From contig NZ_LMVB01000001.1 in the NCBI RefSeq assembly GCF_001510645.1, forward strand, positions 389,377-453,376: a DNA stretch of 64,000 bases, written 5' to 3'. The notes below the pieces were generated by a model, which saw nothing but the letters and a program-made list of their open reading frames with translations, was not told the DNA's origin and ran no database searches. The stretch comes from Paenibacillus sp. FJAT-29882. GTDB taxonomy: Bacteria; Bacillota; Bacilli; Bacillales; DSM-1321. Shown piece after piece: positions 35,329-44,780 of the stretch (positions are counted from its first letter, which is position 1; each line of letters opens with the position of its first letter). Both the position numbers and the translations under genes were made by a program.

Positions 35329-35363
35329 AGACAAAATTCTTTGTTTAGGTTTTGTCTTTTTTA
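35329..35363 (+). terminator. Terminator of the VanW-family gene
   Basis: AGACAAAA and TTTTGTCT arms with a 13-base loop, followed by TTTTTAT. Confidence 0.72.
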
Positions 35364-35377
35364 TGTGACGTACATAA

Positions 35378-35442
35378 AGTGAAACATCCATCGGTCTGAT
35401 TTTATTCATCCCTCACTGATGGGTAGTTAAATCAGGATAAAA
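35378..35442 (+). repeat. Short family B element
   Basis: It starts AGTGAAACATCCATC and has a hairpin arm later (CACTGATGGGTAGTT). It ends AATCAGGATAAA, a degenerate form of the GCGGGATAAA end. Confidence 0.6.
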
Positions 35443-35472
35443 AATGATGTGGAAGGAGTGTGATGAAAGATA

Positions 35473-36162
35473 GTGAGATTTAAAAAGATGATACCGAATT
35501 TTGTGACGTTAGGAAATTTGTATTGTGGGTTTTTATCGATAGGCTTTGCGGCAAATGGTCAATATAGTAATGCAGCTATCTTAATCTTGATTGGCATGAT
35601 GCTAGACAGTATGGATGGCCGGTTGGCACGAATGTTACAAGCAGACAGTATATTAGGAAGAGAACTGGATTCATTGGCCGATATTGTTACATTTGGTGTT
35701 GCCCCCTCGTTTCTTGTGTATTATACATATTTCTTCCACTTTGGCTTGTTAGGATTGATTGTAGCTGGACTGTTCCCACTGTTCGGTGCATTCCGCTTAG
35801 CAAGATTTAATATTAGCTCATCCAAATCATCTATGAATTATTTTATCGGAGTTCCGATTACAGCGGCCGGTGGAATTCTGGCGTTACTTACCTTATTTGG
35901 AGGTAAACTACCCAATATCATCACGACAGTTGTCTTTACAGCGCTTTGCTTTTTAATGGTGAGTAAGATCCGAATACCGAGCCTAAAAGAAATACCACTT
36001 CCAAAATACGGGACCATTGTAACCGTATTTCTAGGCTGTTCTTTATTTGCAATTTATAAAGGCACCCAACAAAATTTTCCTTATCTCATCTATATCGCCA
36101 CCCCGCTTTATATCACGTATTTAGGGTATCGATTTGTGAAAAGCAGGAAAGAATCAGAATGA
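35473..36162 (+). CDS. pssA: CDP-diacylglycerol-serine O-phosphatidyltransferase
   Basis: 229 residues, about seven membrane helices. The CDP-alcohol phosphatidyltransferase signature appears at about residues 45-70: DSMDGRLAR, then eight residues to GRELDSLAD, holding the metal-binding aspartates. Together with the IPNFVTLGNLYCGFLSI opening this indicates PssA, which makes phosphatidylserine from CDP-diacylglycerol and serine. The start is GTG 35473 behind GGAAGGAGTG. No phosphatidylserine decarboxylase gene follows directly, unlike B. subtilis. Confidence 0.88.
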   Translation: MRFKKMIPNFVTLGNLYCGFLSIGFAANGQYSNAAILILIGMMLDSMDGRLARMLQADSILGRELDSLADIVTFGVAPSFLVYYTYFFHFGLLGLIVAGLFPLFGAFRLARFNISSSKSSMNYFIGVPITAAGGILALLTLFGGKLPNIITTVVFTALCFLMVSKIRIPSLKEIPLPKYGTIVTVFLGCSLFAIYKGTQQNFPYLIYIATPLYITYLGYRFVKSRKESE

Positions 36163-36166
36163 AAAT

Positions 36167-36217
36167 GGAGGTTGCCTAAAAAAAGGTTTGATCCTTTTGG
36201 TATCGGGCAGTCTCTGG
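36167..36217. repeat. Degenerate short family A element
   Basis: GGAGGTTGCCTAAA, AAAGGTTTGATCCTTTT and GGGCAGTCTCT keep the arm-core-arm layout of the copy at 31267 with several substitutions. Confidence 0.55.
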
Positions 36218-36304
36218 TCATTCATTTTAGATCTCCTTAAAATGGTAGAAAATTTGGAAGCGATGGTAAAATAGAACGATGATGTGAATAGGAGTGAATG
36301 TACT

Positions 36305-37717
36305 GTGAATAAAATAAATTGGCGGAATGAAATAGAGAGCCGGAAGTTGGACTTATTGCAGGATACACAAAATCTCTTGAAGATTAAAAGTGTTTTAGAC
36401 GAAGAAAATGGAACAAAAGAAGCTCCATTTGGCGCAGGTGTAAAAGAAGCGCTCGACTACATGCTAGGGCTGGGAGAGAAAGCTGATTTCACGATTAAAA
36501 ACGTAGACAATATCGCTGGTCATATTGAAATGGGAGAAGGGGAAGAGGTCGTCGGAATTCTTTGCCATGTAGACGTGGTGCCAGAAGGAGACGGCTGGGG
36601 CTCAGACCCGTTTGGAGCTGAAATTCGTGATGGAAAAATCTTTGCCCGCGGCGCCCTTGATGATAAAGGGCCGACAATGGCGGCTTTCTATGCGATGAAA
36701 ACAGTGAAGGAGCTTGGTCTACCTTTAAGTAAGCGTGTGCGGATGATCATCGGTACAGATGAAGAATCCAATTGGCGTTGTGTGGACCGATATTTTGAAG
36801 TGGAAGAAATGCCAACAATAGGCTTCGCACCAGATGCTGATTTCCCAATCATTAATGCGGAAAAAGGAATTTGGGATTTTGCGATGATTCAAGGGCCAGC
36901 GAAAATAAATCAGAAGACATCGACAGTGAATGTGAAGAGCTTTACGTCTGGCCGCAGAACGAATATGGTGCCTGATTTTGCAACTGCTATTGTGGAATCG
37001 ACGAATAGTGAAGAAGTAACGAGCCTTTTCAATTCATATGTAAATAGACATTCTTTAACGGGTATTGCTACTCCTATGGGGAATGAACTATTATTTGAGG
37101 TTAATGGTGTATCTGCCCATGCAATGGAACCAAATAATGGTGTGAACGCAGGGCTACACCTGGCAGATTTCCTATCAAGTCTAGAACTAGATGAGCACGC
37201 TAATACGTATTTCCGTTTTATTCAAAAGTATTTAATTGACGATACACGTGCGAGCAAACTTGGAATTGCCTATAGTGATGAAATGACGGGTGAGTTGACG
37301 TTGAATGCGGGCAAATTCAATTATTCGAAAGATAATGAAAGCAGCATTGGCTTTAGCATGCGTTATCCGGTTACGTATAAATGGGAAGAAAATTCAACGA
37401 AGCTAAAAACTCATCTGAAATCCTTGAATTGGAGCCTTGTAACGAATTCTCACTCCACTCCACATCATGTGGACAGTGAAAGCTTCTTAATTAAAACATT
37501 ACAAAAAGTATATGAAGAAGAAACAGGTGAAAGAGCCGATTTGCTTTCAATCGGTGGAGGTACTTATGCCCGTTCATTGACAGAAGGAGTCGCATTCGGT
37601 CCACTGTTCCCAGGCAGTGAGGACCTTGCCCATCAAAAAGATGAGTATATTGTGATTGAAGATCTGTTAAAAGCGGCAGCTATTTACGTAGCAGCCATTT
37701 ATGAATTGGCTAAGTGA
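36305..37717 (+). CDS. pepV: Dipeptidase PepV (M20 family)
   Basis: 470 residues from GTG 36305 behind TAGGAGTGAATG. Zinc ligands are in GILCHVDVVPEGDGW (His), ARGALDDKGPT (bridging Asp), GTDEESNWRC (Glu) and IGFAPDADFP (Asp). The C-terminal GGGTYARSLTEGVAFGPLFP holds the last histidine region. It cleaves dipeptides with an unblocked N-terminus, including beta-Ala and D-Ala types. Its neighbour dat follows within 20 bp, the same pairing as ytjP-dat in many bacilli, suggesting coupling to D-amino-acid supply. Confidence 0.92.
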   Translation: MNKINWRNEIESRKLDLLQDTQNLLKIKSVLDEENGTKEAPFGAGVKEALDYMLGLGEKADFTIKNVDNIAGHIEMGEGEEVVGILCHVDVVPEGDGWGSDPFGAEIRDGKIFARGALDDKGPTMAAFYAMKTVKELGLPLSKRVRMIIGTDEESNWRCVDRYFEVEEMPTIGFAPDADFPIINAEKGIWDFAMIQGPAKINQKTSTVNVKSFTSGRRTNMVPDFATAIVESTNSEEVTSLFNSYVNRHSLTGIATPMGNELLFEVNGVSAHAMEPNNGVNAGLHLADFLSSLELDEHANTYFRFIQKYLIDDTRASKLGIAYSDEMTGELTLNAGKFNYSKDNESSIGFSMRYPVTYKWEENSTKLKTHLKSLNWSLVTNSHSTPHHVDSESFLIKTLQKVYEEETGERADLLSIGGGTYARSLTEGVAFGPLFPGSEDLAHQKDEYIVIEDLLKAAAIYVAAIYELAK

Positions 37718-37736
37718 TAACAAGGGGGGAATCGGC

Positions 37737-38606
37737 ATGGAAAAAATGATACTTAATGGTGAAATACGTAATCGTAGCGAGATAAAGATGGAATTAGAAG
37801 ACAGAGGCTACCAATTCGGCGATGGTGTATACGAGGTCATCCGAATTTATAACGGCAAGCTGTTTACGAGTGAAATGCATCTTACGAGGCTGATTGAAAG
37901 TGCGAGCAAAATCAGTATCAACATTCCTTATACGGTAGGAGAAATCGAGGCTCAGCTAAAGGACCTTGTAGCCGAAAACGAGATTACATTCGGAACAGTC
38001 TATATGCAATTTACAAGAGGGGTCTCACCTAGAAATCATGCCTTTCCAAGTACTGATGTTACCCCGGTTTATGTTGCTTACACAAAAGAAGTACCATATA
38101 ATGGGGCACTAAAGCCGGGAGCAAAGGCGATCACAATCGAGGATATCCGTTGGCTTCGCTGCGATATTAAAAGTTTAAACTTGCTTGGAAATATCCTTGC
38201 TAAACAAAAAGCGGCAGAAGCGGGCTGTTTTGAAGCGATTCAGCATCGTGACAATATGGTAACTGAAGGAAGCTCATCGAATATTTCTATCATAGTAAAT
38301 GGTGAACTGAAAACACATCCAGCTACTAACTTGATCTTAAATGGAATTACTCGCCAAGTGATGCTTAAAATATGTAAGGATTTGGGTGTTTCTTATCAAG
38401 AGGAAGTCTTTACATTAGAAGACCTGATGGCAGCGGATGAGGTCATCATGACTAGTACAACGGCAGAAATCATGCCAATTACTGCAATAGATGGTCAATC
38501 CATTGGCAGCGGTGAACCAGGTACTGTGACACGTCAAATACAACAAGCTTTTCATGCAGAAATTGAGCGTCAGTGCGGTCACGTTATTGAATCTATTGTG
38601 AAATAA
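37737..38606 (+). CDS. dat: D-amino acid aminotransferase
   Basis: 289 residues from ATG 37737 behind AAGGGGGGAATC. It is a fold-type IV PLP enzyme with the early motif EDRGYQFGDGVYEVI. The PLP lysine is in DIKSLNLLGNILAKQ (about residue 146). The cofactor-phosphate region is TEGSSSNISII, followed by LNGITRQVML. It interconverts D-alanine and alpha-ketoglutarate with pyruvate and D-glutamate, supplying D-glutamate for peptidoglycan. It forms an operon with pepV and is ended by the terminator at 38700. Confidence 0.93.
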   Translation: MEKMILNGEIRNRSEIKMELEDRGYQFGDGVYEVIRIYNGKLFTSEMHLTRLIESASKISINIPYTVGEIEAQLKDLVAENEITFGTVYMQFTRGVSPRNHAFPSTDVTPVYVAYTKEVPYNGALKPGAKAITIEDIRWLRCDIKSLNLLGNILAKQKAAEAGCFEAIQHRDNMVTEGSSSNISIIVNGELKTHPATNLILNGITRQVMLKICKDLGVSYQEEVFTLEDLMAADEVIMTSTTAEIMPITAIDGQSIGSGEPGTVTRQIQQAFHAEIERQCGHVIESIVK

Positions 38607-38699
38607 TCAAAAACATTCTTAGTTGAAAATACGAAACGAAACAAAATGGAACTAACAAAAACTTGATCGTTTGCAAAATGAAGTACGCTTTCCGTAATC

Positions 38700-38729
38700 G
38701 AGGGGACAGAGCAGTCTGTCCTCTTTTTG
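38700..38729 (+). terminator. Terminator of pepV-dat
   Basis: AGGGGACAGA-GCAG-TCTGTCCTCT followed by TTTTT. Confidence 0.82.
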
Positions 38730-38758
38730 GAATGATTGTAACTAAACATCTTATATCA

Positions 38759-38940
38759 AGTGAAACTAATTTCTATTTTATCCTCTCACCTCTAAGCCTT
38801 AAGGTGGTGGGCAGTTATCCTCCACCTACGCTTCTTCGATTTCTCTAAGCTTTAAGCCGGGCAGTTATCCTCCACCTACGCTTCTTCGATTTCTTTAAGC
38901 TTTAAGCTGGGAGGGTTACTGCCCGTTAAAGCGGGATAAA
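38759..38940 (+). repeat. Rearranged family B element with an internal 50-bp duplication
   Basis: It starts AGTGAAACTAATTTC and ends TGCCCGTTAAAGCGGGATAAA. The block from GGGCAGTTATCCTCCACCT through TTCTTCGATTTCTCTAAGC occurs twice, at 38809 and 38859. The same CACCTAAGCTTCTTCGATT block is at the right end of the 3971 element. Confidence 0.72.
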
Positions 38941-38967
38941 ATAAAAAATAAAAGGAAGAGTTGGCTG

Positions 38968-39528
38968 ATGACGAAAACACATTTCTTTTACGCGTTAACT
39001 TTGCCAGATGAAACGAAAGAATTTTTGAAGCAGACGAGTGAACGGATCGAGACCGAATTTCCTTTTAAAAAATGGCTGCATCATGAAGACTATCATATCA
39101 CTCTTGCGTTTCTTGGAGATGCAACAGAAGAAATGAGGCAGAAGAGTTTAGAATTCGTGAATATTGCTCTTGAGGATGTATCTAGGTTTGATCTCCAATT
39201 GAATGGAATAGGTACTTTTGGAAATGTAGAAACTCCTCGGATTCTTTTTGCGGGAGTGAATCCGTCAGAGCAGCTTTTCAATCTGCAAAAAAAAGTATAT
39301 ACAATGTGTGAGGAAGTTGGTTTTACTTTGGATAAAAAACCATTTAAACCACATATTACACTGGCAAGAAAGTTTAGCGGAAATGCTTTTCAACTTAATC
39401 GAATGCAAGAACTTGCCGATATATCCAATAGAACCCATCGATTTCAAGGTGCTACCGTTACGTTATACCAAACGCATCTTGGTCAAGCACCTTCCTATCA
39501 ATCAATCGCAACATGTTCACTAACATAA
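38968..39528 (+). CDS. thpR: RNA 2',3'-cyclic phosphodiesterase (2H family, LigT/ThpR)
   Basis: 186 residues. Two HxTx catalytic motifs are visible: HITL at residue 43 (DYHITLAFLGD) and HITL near residue 128 (FKPHITLARKF). These hydrolyse 2',3'-cyclic phosphodiester ends of RNA. It corresponds to B. subtilis YtlP by position in the yt region. GGAAGAGTTGGCTG precedes the ATG. A family A repeat follows the stop codon directly. Confidence 0.9.
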   Translation: MTKTHFFYALTLPDETKEFLKQTSERIETEFPFKKWLHHEDYHITLAFLGDATEEMRQKSLEFVNIALEDVSRFDLQLNGIGTFGNVETPRILFAGVNPSEQLFNLQKKVYTMCEEVGFTLDKKPFKPHITLARKFSGNAFQLNRMQELADISNRTHRFQGATVTLYQTHLGQAPSYQSIATCSLT

Positions 39529-39531
39529 TTC

Positions 39532-39641
39532 AGAGGATGTCTCAGAAAGGGCCTGACCTCACACTCTATACACAGTTTATACTGTTATATACGATTGTAG
39601 TTGTGGGCCCCCTGACCCTTTCGTTATGGGAGCCCCCTCGA
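39532..39641. repeat. Family A REP/MITE-like element (copy 8)
   Basis: Outer arm CAGAGGATGTCTCAGAAA, cores AGGGCCTGACC and CCCCTGACCCTTT, right arm GGGAGCCCCCTC. The left core has a C at the sixth position and the right core lost a T. Confidence 0.75.
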
Positions 39642-39667
39642 TTAAACATCTTAGGACGGTGATAAAT

Positions 39668-40651
39668 ATGGGACAGCTGATAAAGCTTCAAGATTATATA
39701 TCAAGATATGAGCAGGATATATATCGATATCCTAGCCAATTTGTTCGGCTTAAGCAGCAGCAGTGGGAGAAGCTAAAAGCGGCTTACGCAGCAGGTGAGC
39801 TCACGACGCTTTATGAGGAACATGAAGATGCCAGACAAATGGAAGTAGAGCATGATGGAAAAAAAAGCTTAATGAACAAAGTAAGAGGACTCATAGGACG
39901 AGGTACTAAAGATTTACCTGATTACAAGGAAAAGCCAGTTGGTGAAACGAATATTTTCTCGTTGAATTTTCCTACAGAGCCAAAGAGTTTAGATGATTTA
40001 AAGCAAAACTACTTGAATCAGCTTTTGAAGTTTCAATTAAAATGGGGAAGCTCAACGATTCATGAAAAATCATGGATGAATAATTCTTATATTTTAGATG
40101 AAAAGTTGCGTTTCTTTTTACAACGTTTTCCCGATACATATCTAGTCCTCTACAAACCAATTTTTGTTTTGAAAAACGCTCCGATTGAATTAGAGGTCAT
40201 TTTAGTAGGACCTACCGATGTGTGGTGCATAACCTTTTTGGAGGCAGAAGAGGATGCAGCCTTCATTGGGTCGAATGAACGATTCTGGCTACGTCGGCAC
40301 CACCAATATCCAGATAAAAAATTATTAAATCCACTCATTGCCTTAAATCGGACAGGAAAAATTGTTTCCCAGTTATTTGAGTTGTATGAGAGTAGCCTAC
40401 CGATTCATAAGGTTGTTTTATCGCGCAATGGATATATTGATTATCCACAAGCCCCTTACGATACGACATTTCTCGATAAGCGTGTTTTTCCAGAATGGTT
40501 TGAGAAAATGAGAAGCGTGCAAACGCCTTTGAAGCACCAACAGTTAAAAGCGGCACAAGGATTGCTTGAATATTGTCAAACAACATCGAGCAGAAGAGTG
40601 GAATGGGATGCGGATCAACATGATCAATTTGGAATCGAAGATGAATCCTAA
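39668..40651 (+). CDS. YtlQ-like protein, possible NERD-type nuclease-related domain
   Basis: 327 residues from ATG 39668 behind AGGACGGTGATAA; an in-frame upstream start at 39626 lies in the repeat arm. It follows thpR, as ytlQ follows ytlP in B. subtilis. The middle region (WCITFLEAEEDAAFIGSNER and WLRRHHQYPDKKLLNPLIALNRTGKIVSQL) has the look of a NERD domain. The N-terminal 110 residues are helical and charged. There is no signal peptide or membrane helix. The function is unknown. Confidence 0.75.
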   Translation: MGQLIKLQDYISRYEQDIYRYPSQFVRLKQQQWEKLKAAYAAGELTTLYEEHEDARQMEVEHDGKKSLMNKVRGLIGRGTKDLPDYKEKPVGETNIFSLNFPTEPKSLDDLKQNYLNQLLKFQLKWGSSTIHEKSWMNNSYILDEKLRFFLQRFPDTYLVLYKPIFVLKNAPIELEVILVGPTDVWCITFLEAEEDAAFIGSNERFWLRRHHQYPDKKLLNPLIALNRTGKIVSQLFELYESSLPIHKVVLSRNGYIDYPQAPYDTTFLDKRVFPEWFEKMRSVQTPLKHQQLKAAQGLLEYCQTTSSRRVEWDADQHDQFGIEDES

Positions 40652-40704
40652 AAAAGCTGACCAAAGGTATTGAACCTGAAGTATAGAATATGGAAGGGAG
40701 TTTC

Positions 40705-40757
40705 ACTTTTTCCTGCATGAACGGGCAGTAAGTCCCCGCTGCTTGAAGTTTCACTAT
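40705..40757 (-). repeat. Short family B element on the minus strand
   Basis: On the plus strand the element reads TTTCCTGCATGAACGGGCAG, then GAAGTTTCACTA, the reverse of the family's right and left ends. Confidence 0.55.
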
Positions 40758-40866
40758 ATAGGGTTTTCGCACGTAAAGATCAATCAAACACATGGAAATA
40801 TAGACATATTTTCATGTGTTTCGATGATACTACTTGACGAAAAACTAGCTTTTAACTAAAATTTAA

Positions 40867-40909
40867 AAAGGATAGCTATTGCTAAAATGTTCAATAGCTA
40901 TCCTTTTTA
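40867..40909. terminator. Strong bidirectional terminator
   Basis: AAAGGATAGCTATTG and CAATAGCTATCCTTT form a perfect 15-bp stem with a ten-base loop and T run. The rest of 40652-41093 holds only this and the short repeat. Confidence 0.85.
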
Positions 40910-41093
40910 TTCTAAAGATAGATGATCATGAATGATACCACGACTTATTCTCGTATTGTATTGCATGCGAAGCGATATGTTTTTCGGACATACTAAAACC
41001 ATAGAACCAATCTGAAAGTGAAATTGTTTAAACAACTATTATATAAAGAAAACACCACGAGGCAATTAAGTGAGGAAATTGAAGGTGAACCAA

Positions 41094-41870
41094 TTGGAAC
41101 ATTTATTAGGGCAGGAGTGGGAGATATTTCCTGCTGGAGGAGCAACAGGAGAAGCCTTCATTGCCGTCAACAAGGATGAAAAACTTTTTCTAAAACGAAA
41201 TTCATCGCCATTTCTTGCGGTCCTATCTGCAGAGGGCATCGTGCCTAAGCTTATTTGGACTAGAAGGCTTGAAAATGGAGATACCATTACAGCACAGCGT
41301 TTTATAGACGGCAAGGAGTTAACACACGAAGAAATGAACGAAGAGAAAGTGGCTCATCTTCTGCGGAAAATTCATCAGTCTAAACCGTTATTAAGCATGC
41401 TGAAAAGGTTGGGAAAATCGCCATTGCTGCCCGATATCATGTTAGAGAATATTACAAGCAATCTCGACTTGGAAATACAGAACATTTCGTTGATACAACG
41501 AACGTTGTATTTTTTACAGGAAAATTTATCTTTGATTGAATGTGATGATAAGGTTGTCTGTCATTGTGATGTCAATCATAACAACTGGATGATAACAAAG
41601 GAGAATAAGCTATATTTAATTGATTGGGATGGCGCTATGATTGCAGACCCGGCTATTGATTTAGGCATCCTCCTTAACTCATATATACCAAGAGAGCAGT
41701 GGGGACCTTGGTTAAAGCGATACGGAGTAAACCTGGAGCCGGGTCTTCAATTGCGGATGCAATGGCATGTGTTAGCACAGTTATTGATTTCGATTCAATG
41801 GCATAAACGTCAAAGTCGGTTAAAGGAAATGAATATTCTTCTTAAAAACCTTGAATCCATTTTAGAATAA
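41094..41870 (+). CDS. ytmP: APH/choline kinase-like protein YtmP
   Basis: 258 residues from TTG 41094, preceded by GAAGGTGAACC, giving the start LEHLLGQEWEIFPAGGATGE typical of YtmP; GTG 41070 is the longer option. The kinase loop is VCHCDVNHNNWMI and the metal site is LIDWDGAMIADPAIDLG. The catalytic loop has HCD instead of the usual HxD-LHxxN spacing but keeps Asp and Asn. The substrate is unknown. The order ytmP-ytzH-trmB is conserved in Bacillus. Confidence 0.88.
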   Translation: MEHLLGQEWEIFPAGGATGEAFIAVNKDEKLFLKRNSSPFLAVLSAEGIVPKLIWTRRLENGDTITAQRFIDGKELTHEEMNEEKVAHLLRKIHQSKPLLSMLKRLGKSPLLPDIMLENITSNLDLEIQNISLIQRTLYFLQENLSLIECDDKVVCHCDVNHNNWMITKENKLYLIDWDGAMIADPAIDLGILLNSYIPREQWGPWLKRYGVNLEPGLQLRMQWHVLAQLLISIQWHKRQSRLKEMNILLKNLESILE

Positions 41871-42149
41871 TTATGAATATTGATTCATACCATCCACCCA
41901 CTGTGTTAGTTGGTCTTGGTGAGTTTGGATGTGTTCGTCTAAATCCGAAGTGGAAATGCCACTCTGACTATATTGGTACACGTCCTGTAAAATCGATTTT
42001 ACATTTTGATTAACGCCATTGTTGACCAATAATGACTTCACAAGTCGTTCTACCTGCTCGTATTCTGAAATGGAGCCACAACAGTCTGTTTGATGGTTGC
42101 TTAATATATCTTTTAATAACGTCATTTGGTGCTCGTGTGAAAGCGGCAT
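41871..42149 (-). CDS. ytzH: YtzH-like protein
   Basis: 92 residues, soluble and helical (MPLSHEHQMTLLKDILSNHQTDCCGSISEYEQ). It lies convergent with ytmP and immediately abuts its stop codon, the position of ytzH in B. subtilis. It contains a CC pair near residue 24. The function is unknown. A GAAAGGGTGAC site precedes the start on the minus strand. Confidence 0.85.
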   Translation of the reverse strand: MPLSHEHQMTLLKDILSNHQTDCCGSISEYEQVERLVKSLLVNNGVNQNVKSILQDVYQYSQSGISTSDLDEHIQTHQDQLTQWVDGMNQYS

Positions 42150-42311
42150 AGCGTCACCCTTTCTGAAGTTTCTTTTAGGGTATGCTCTGCTGCTTTTCTT
42201 TATTCATTTGATAAGTTATCGATTGCGTACCATAGTAGATTAAATTCATCTTGCAGAGGTGTGCAATTCCGTGTTATGGTTTGAACGAATCTTTATATTA
42301 GGGGTGTCATC

Positions 42312-42950
42312 ATGCGTTTAAGAAATAAGCCCTGGGCTGATGAAAAATTAAGTGAGTTCTCCCACTTTGTTATTGCAAATCCGGAAGAACAAAAAGGAAA
42401 ATGGCGAGATATTTTTGGGAATGATAATCCGCTCTATATTGAAGTTGGATCGGGGAAAGGTCGTTTTATTACGGAAATGGCCAAAGCTCATCCAAACGTG
42501 AATTTTATTGGAATTGAAGTATATAAAAGCGTCATCGTTGCTGCGCTTGACCGTGTCATCGAAGCAGATATTCCCAATCTAAAGCTGCTCAATGTCGATG
42601 CAGCCGACTTATGTAATTATTTTGCAAAAGGTGAAGTAGACAGGCTGTACTTGAACTTCTCCGATCCATGGCCAAAGACACGTCATGCAAAACGTCGCTT
42701 GACCTACAAAACGTTCCTAAGCATTTACGAAGATGTTTTACCACAAAATGGAGAGATTCATTTTAAAACCGATAATCAAGGATTATTTGAATCATCGTTA
42801 AAGAGTATTTCCGAATATGGAATGTTGCTGTCCTATGTGAGTCTTGATCTTCATAACAGTGATTTTGAAGGCAATATCATGACGGAATATGAGGAGAAAT
42901 TCTCAAAACGAGGTAGTAGAATTTACCGAATGGAAGCTCAGTTTCAATAA
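42312..42950 (+). CDS. trmB: tRNA (guanine-N7-)-methyltransferase
   Basis: 212 residues. The SAM site is [18 protein letters not shown], followed by [11 protein letters not shown] and the catalytic block [20 protein letters not shown]. It methylates guanine 46 in the tRNA variable loop. The length and the PWPKxRHxKRR motif are typical of TrmB, as in the B. subtilis ytmQ position. AGGGGTGTCATC precedes the ATG. A family A repeat begins within a few bases of the stop. Confidence 0.95.
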   Translation: MRLRNKPWADEKLSEFSHFVIANPEEQKGKWRDIFGNDNPLYIEVGSGKGRFITEMAKAHPNVNFIGIEVYKSVIVAALDRVIEADIPNLKLLNVDAADLCNYFAKGEVDRLYLNFSDPWPKTRHAKRRLTYKTFLSIYEDVLPQNGEIHFKTDNQGLFESSLKSISEYGMLLSYVSLDLHNSDFEGNIMTEYEEKFSKRGSRIYRMEAQFQ

Positions 42951-42952
42951 AA

Positions 42953-43073
42953 AGAGGTTGTCCTAAGGGTCAGACCTCGCACTCTATATCAGTATGTAGT
43001 GTTTCATACACGTATCTTATACTGAATTTAGTTGTTGCGGGGTTTGACTCTTTTGCTTATGGAACAGTCTCTA
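42953..43073. repeat. Family A REP/MITE-like element (copy 9)
   Basis: Outer arms AGAGGTTGTCCTA and GGAACAGTCTCT; cores AAGGGTCAGACC and GGGGTTTGACTCTTTT. The inner sequence resembles copy 1 (CAGTATGTAGTGT ... TTATACTGAATTTAG). Confidence 0.75.
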
Positions 43074-43236
43074 TTTCATTGTATATAAATTTGAGCCTAT
43101 ACGTCGAGACCAAAAATGCCCATCAATTTCAAGATTTGTGATTGTTTTTGTTAAAAATTTTCAATACTTAGAAAATGGTGATACACTTGTCTTATATAAA
43201 AACAGACTGGTGACGGTTTTAAAATGGGGGAAAACT

Positions 43237-44088
43237 ATGGAGACTTTACAAATCGGAGAAATTAAGCTGACTTGGTTGAATGGTGGGGTTACTTATATGG
43301 ATGGGGGAGCAATGTTTGGTGTTGTTCCTAAACCGCTCTGGTCGAAAAAATACCCAGTGAATGACATGAATCAAATTGAATTGCGGACGGATCCCATTCT
43401 CATTGAGGCGAATGGATTGAAGCTGCTTATTGATTCAGGTGTGGGCAATAGCAGATTTTCCGAAAAACAAATCCGAAACTATGGCGTAAAAGAAGAATCA
43501 AGAGTGGTTGAAGATTTAGCAAAGCTTGGGCTAAGTTCAAACGATATTGATTATGTGTTAATGACACATTTACATTTTGATCATGTATGCGGGCTTACTA
43601 AGCATACTGGAGAAGAATGGGCACCGGTTTTTGAAAATGCCTCCATTATAACATCTGATATAGAATGGGAAGAAATGCAAAATCCAAACATTCGTTCAAG
43701 AAATACATATTGGCGGAAAAACTGGGAAGCTATTGCCCATTTAATTCAGCCTTTTAGTACAGCTATGCAAATAACAAAAGGGATTAAAATGATTCATACA
43801 GGCGGGCACAGTGATGGTCACTCAATTATCATCATTGAAAGTGGTGAAGAAATGCTCATTCACATGGCTGATATTATGCCAACGCACGCGCATAATAACG
43901 TATTATGGGTGCTTGCCTACGATGATTACCCGATGGACTCTGTGTATCAAAAACAGAAATGGATGAAAGAGGGGCTAGAAAAAGGAGCTTGGTACAGCTT
44001 TTATCATGATGCCTATTACCGAGCAGTAAAGTGGGATGAAACGGGAAAAGAAATTCTAGCCGAAGTAAAACGCGAACGAAGGGTCTGA
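43237..44088 (+). CDS. ytnP: Metallo-beta-lactamase-fold lactonase YtnP
   Basis: 283 residues from ATG 43237 behind ATGGGGG; an upstream in-frame ATG at 43138 has no ribosome binding site. The metal-binding motif [10 protein letters not shown], the later [10 protein letters not shown] and [12 protein letters not shown] fit the YtnP branch, which degrades acyl-homoserine-lactone or streptomyces signalling lactones in Bacillus. The last codons CGA AGG GTC TGA are part of a family A repeat, so the native end RERRV* is probably created by the insertion. Confidence 0.88.
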   Translation: METLQIGEIKLTWLNGGVTYMDGGAMFGVVPKPLWSKKYPVNDMNQIELRTDPILIEANGLKLLIDSGVGNSRFSEKQIRNYGVKEESRVVEDLAKLGLSSNDIDYVLMTHLHFDHVCGLTKHTGEEWAPVFENASIITSDIEWEEMQNPNIRSRNTYWRKNWEAIAHLIQPFSTAMQITKGIKMIHTGGHSDGHSIIIIESGEEMLIHMADIMPTHAHNNVLWVLAYDDYPMDSVYQKQKWMKEGLEKGAWYSFYHDAYYRAVKWDETGKEILAEVKRERRV

Positions 44089-44240
44089 CCTAGTACCCTA
44101 TCCACCGTTTTAGTGCTATTTACGCTTCGTGTAGACGATAAAAAGTGATTGCGGGGTATGACCCCGCAATGATTATATTCAGTTTAAATAAAGTGAAATA
44201 TACTATAAACTGTGTGATGAATGCGTGGTCAGACACTTTC
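44079..44240. repeat. Double family A element (copy 10), overlapping the ytnP stop
   Basis: Two copies are fused: AAGGGTCTGACC ... GCGGGGTATGACCCCGC (44079-44168) and a second half ending TGGTCAGACACTTTC (44236) with AGTTTAAATAAAGTG and ACTATAAACTGTGTG inside. It separates convergent ytnP and ytzB. Confidence 0.75.
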
Positions 44241-44241
44241 G

Positions 44242-44556
44242 TTATTTTTGCGGAATTAAATCAATGATGATACCAGTTGTTGCATCGGCAACAAATTCGA
44301 ATTGTTCTTGCGTATTGTTGATACTCCTCGTAATGCCACCTTTATACACTTCATAATCGAGGTCGTACTTTTGATACGTTTCAGGCTTCATTAAAATCCA
44401 TGAACCGTAAATTTTTCCATCCTTCTTAACAGATGCTTTCACAACATCTAATATTTTTTCAGGAGAAGGAGGTCCTGATTGCTCCAATACTTGTTTCGTT
44501 ACATAGCCTGCAGCAAAACCTGCAGTAACCCCTAGTATGAATGTTTTCCAGTTCAT
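44242..44556 (-). CDS. ytzB: PepSY-domain membrane-anchored protein YtzB
   Basis: 104 residues from ATG 44556 behind GGAGGGATCAGAG. One N-terminal membrane segment (TFILGVTAGFAAGYVTKQV) is followed by a PepSY-like domain (SVKKDGKIYGSWILMKPETY and YEVYKGGITRSINN). It is named by synteny and family with B. subtilis YtzB. Such proteins are thought to bind or inhibit peptidases outside the membrane; the precise role is unknown. Confidence 0.82.
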   Translation of the reverse strand: MNWKTFILGVTAGFAAGYVTKQVLEQSGPPSPEKILDVVKASVKKDGKIYGSWILMKPETYQKYDLDYEVYKGGITRSINNTQEQFEFVADATTGIIIDLIPQK

Positions 44557-44780
44557 TCTCTGATCCCTCCGTTTTCTCACGTGTACATCTATCTCTTAGT
44601 ATACAAAAGATTGTCATCACTTCCCAATAATTAGTCAGCGATATAATGTTCTATGATTAATGCCTTCAAACTATGCAATCTATTTCATTCCCTGGGTAAA
44701 ATAATCTGTAAGTGGCAACCAACATCAATTTTCTGTAAAATAGAGGAGTACATAAAATAGTTAGATTCGAGGTAGAAAAA

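Noticed and set aside
38663..38848. 61-codon ORF over the dat terminator and repeat
   Set aside because: It reads through a perfect terminator and a family B element.
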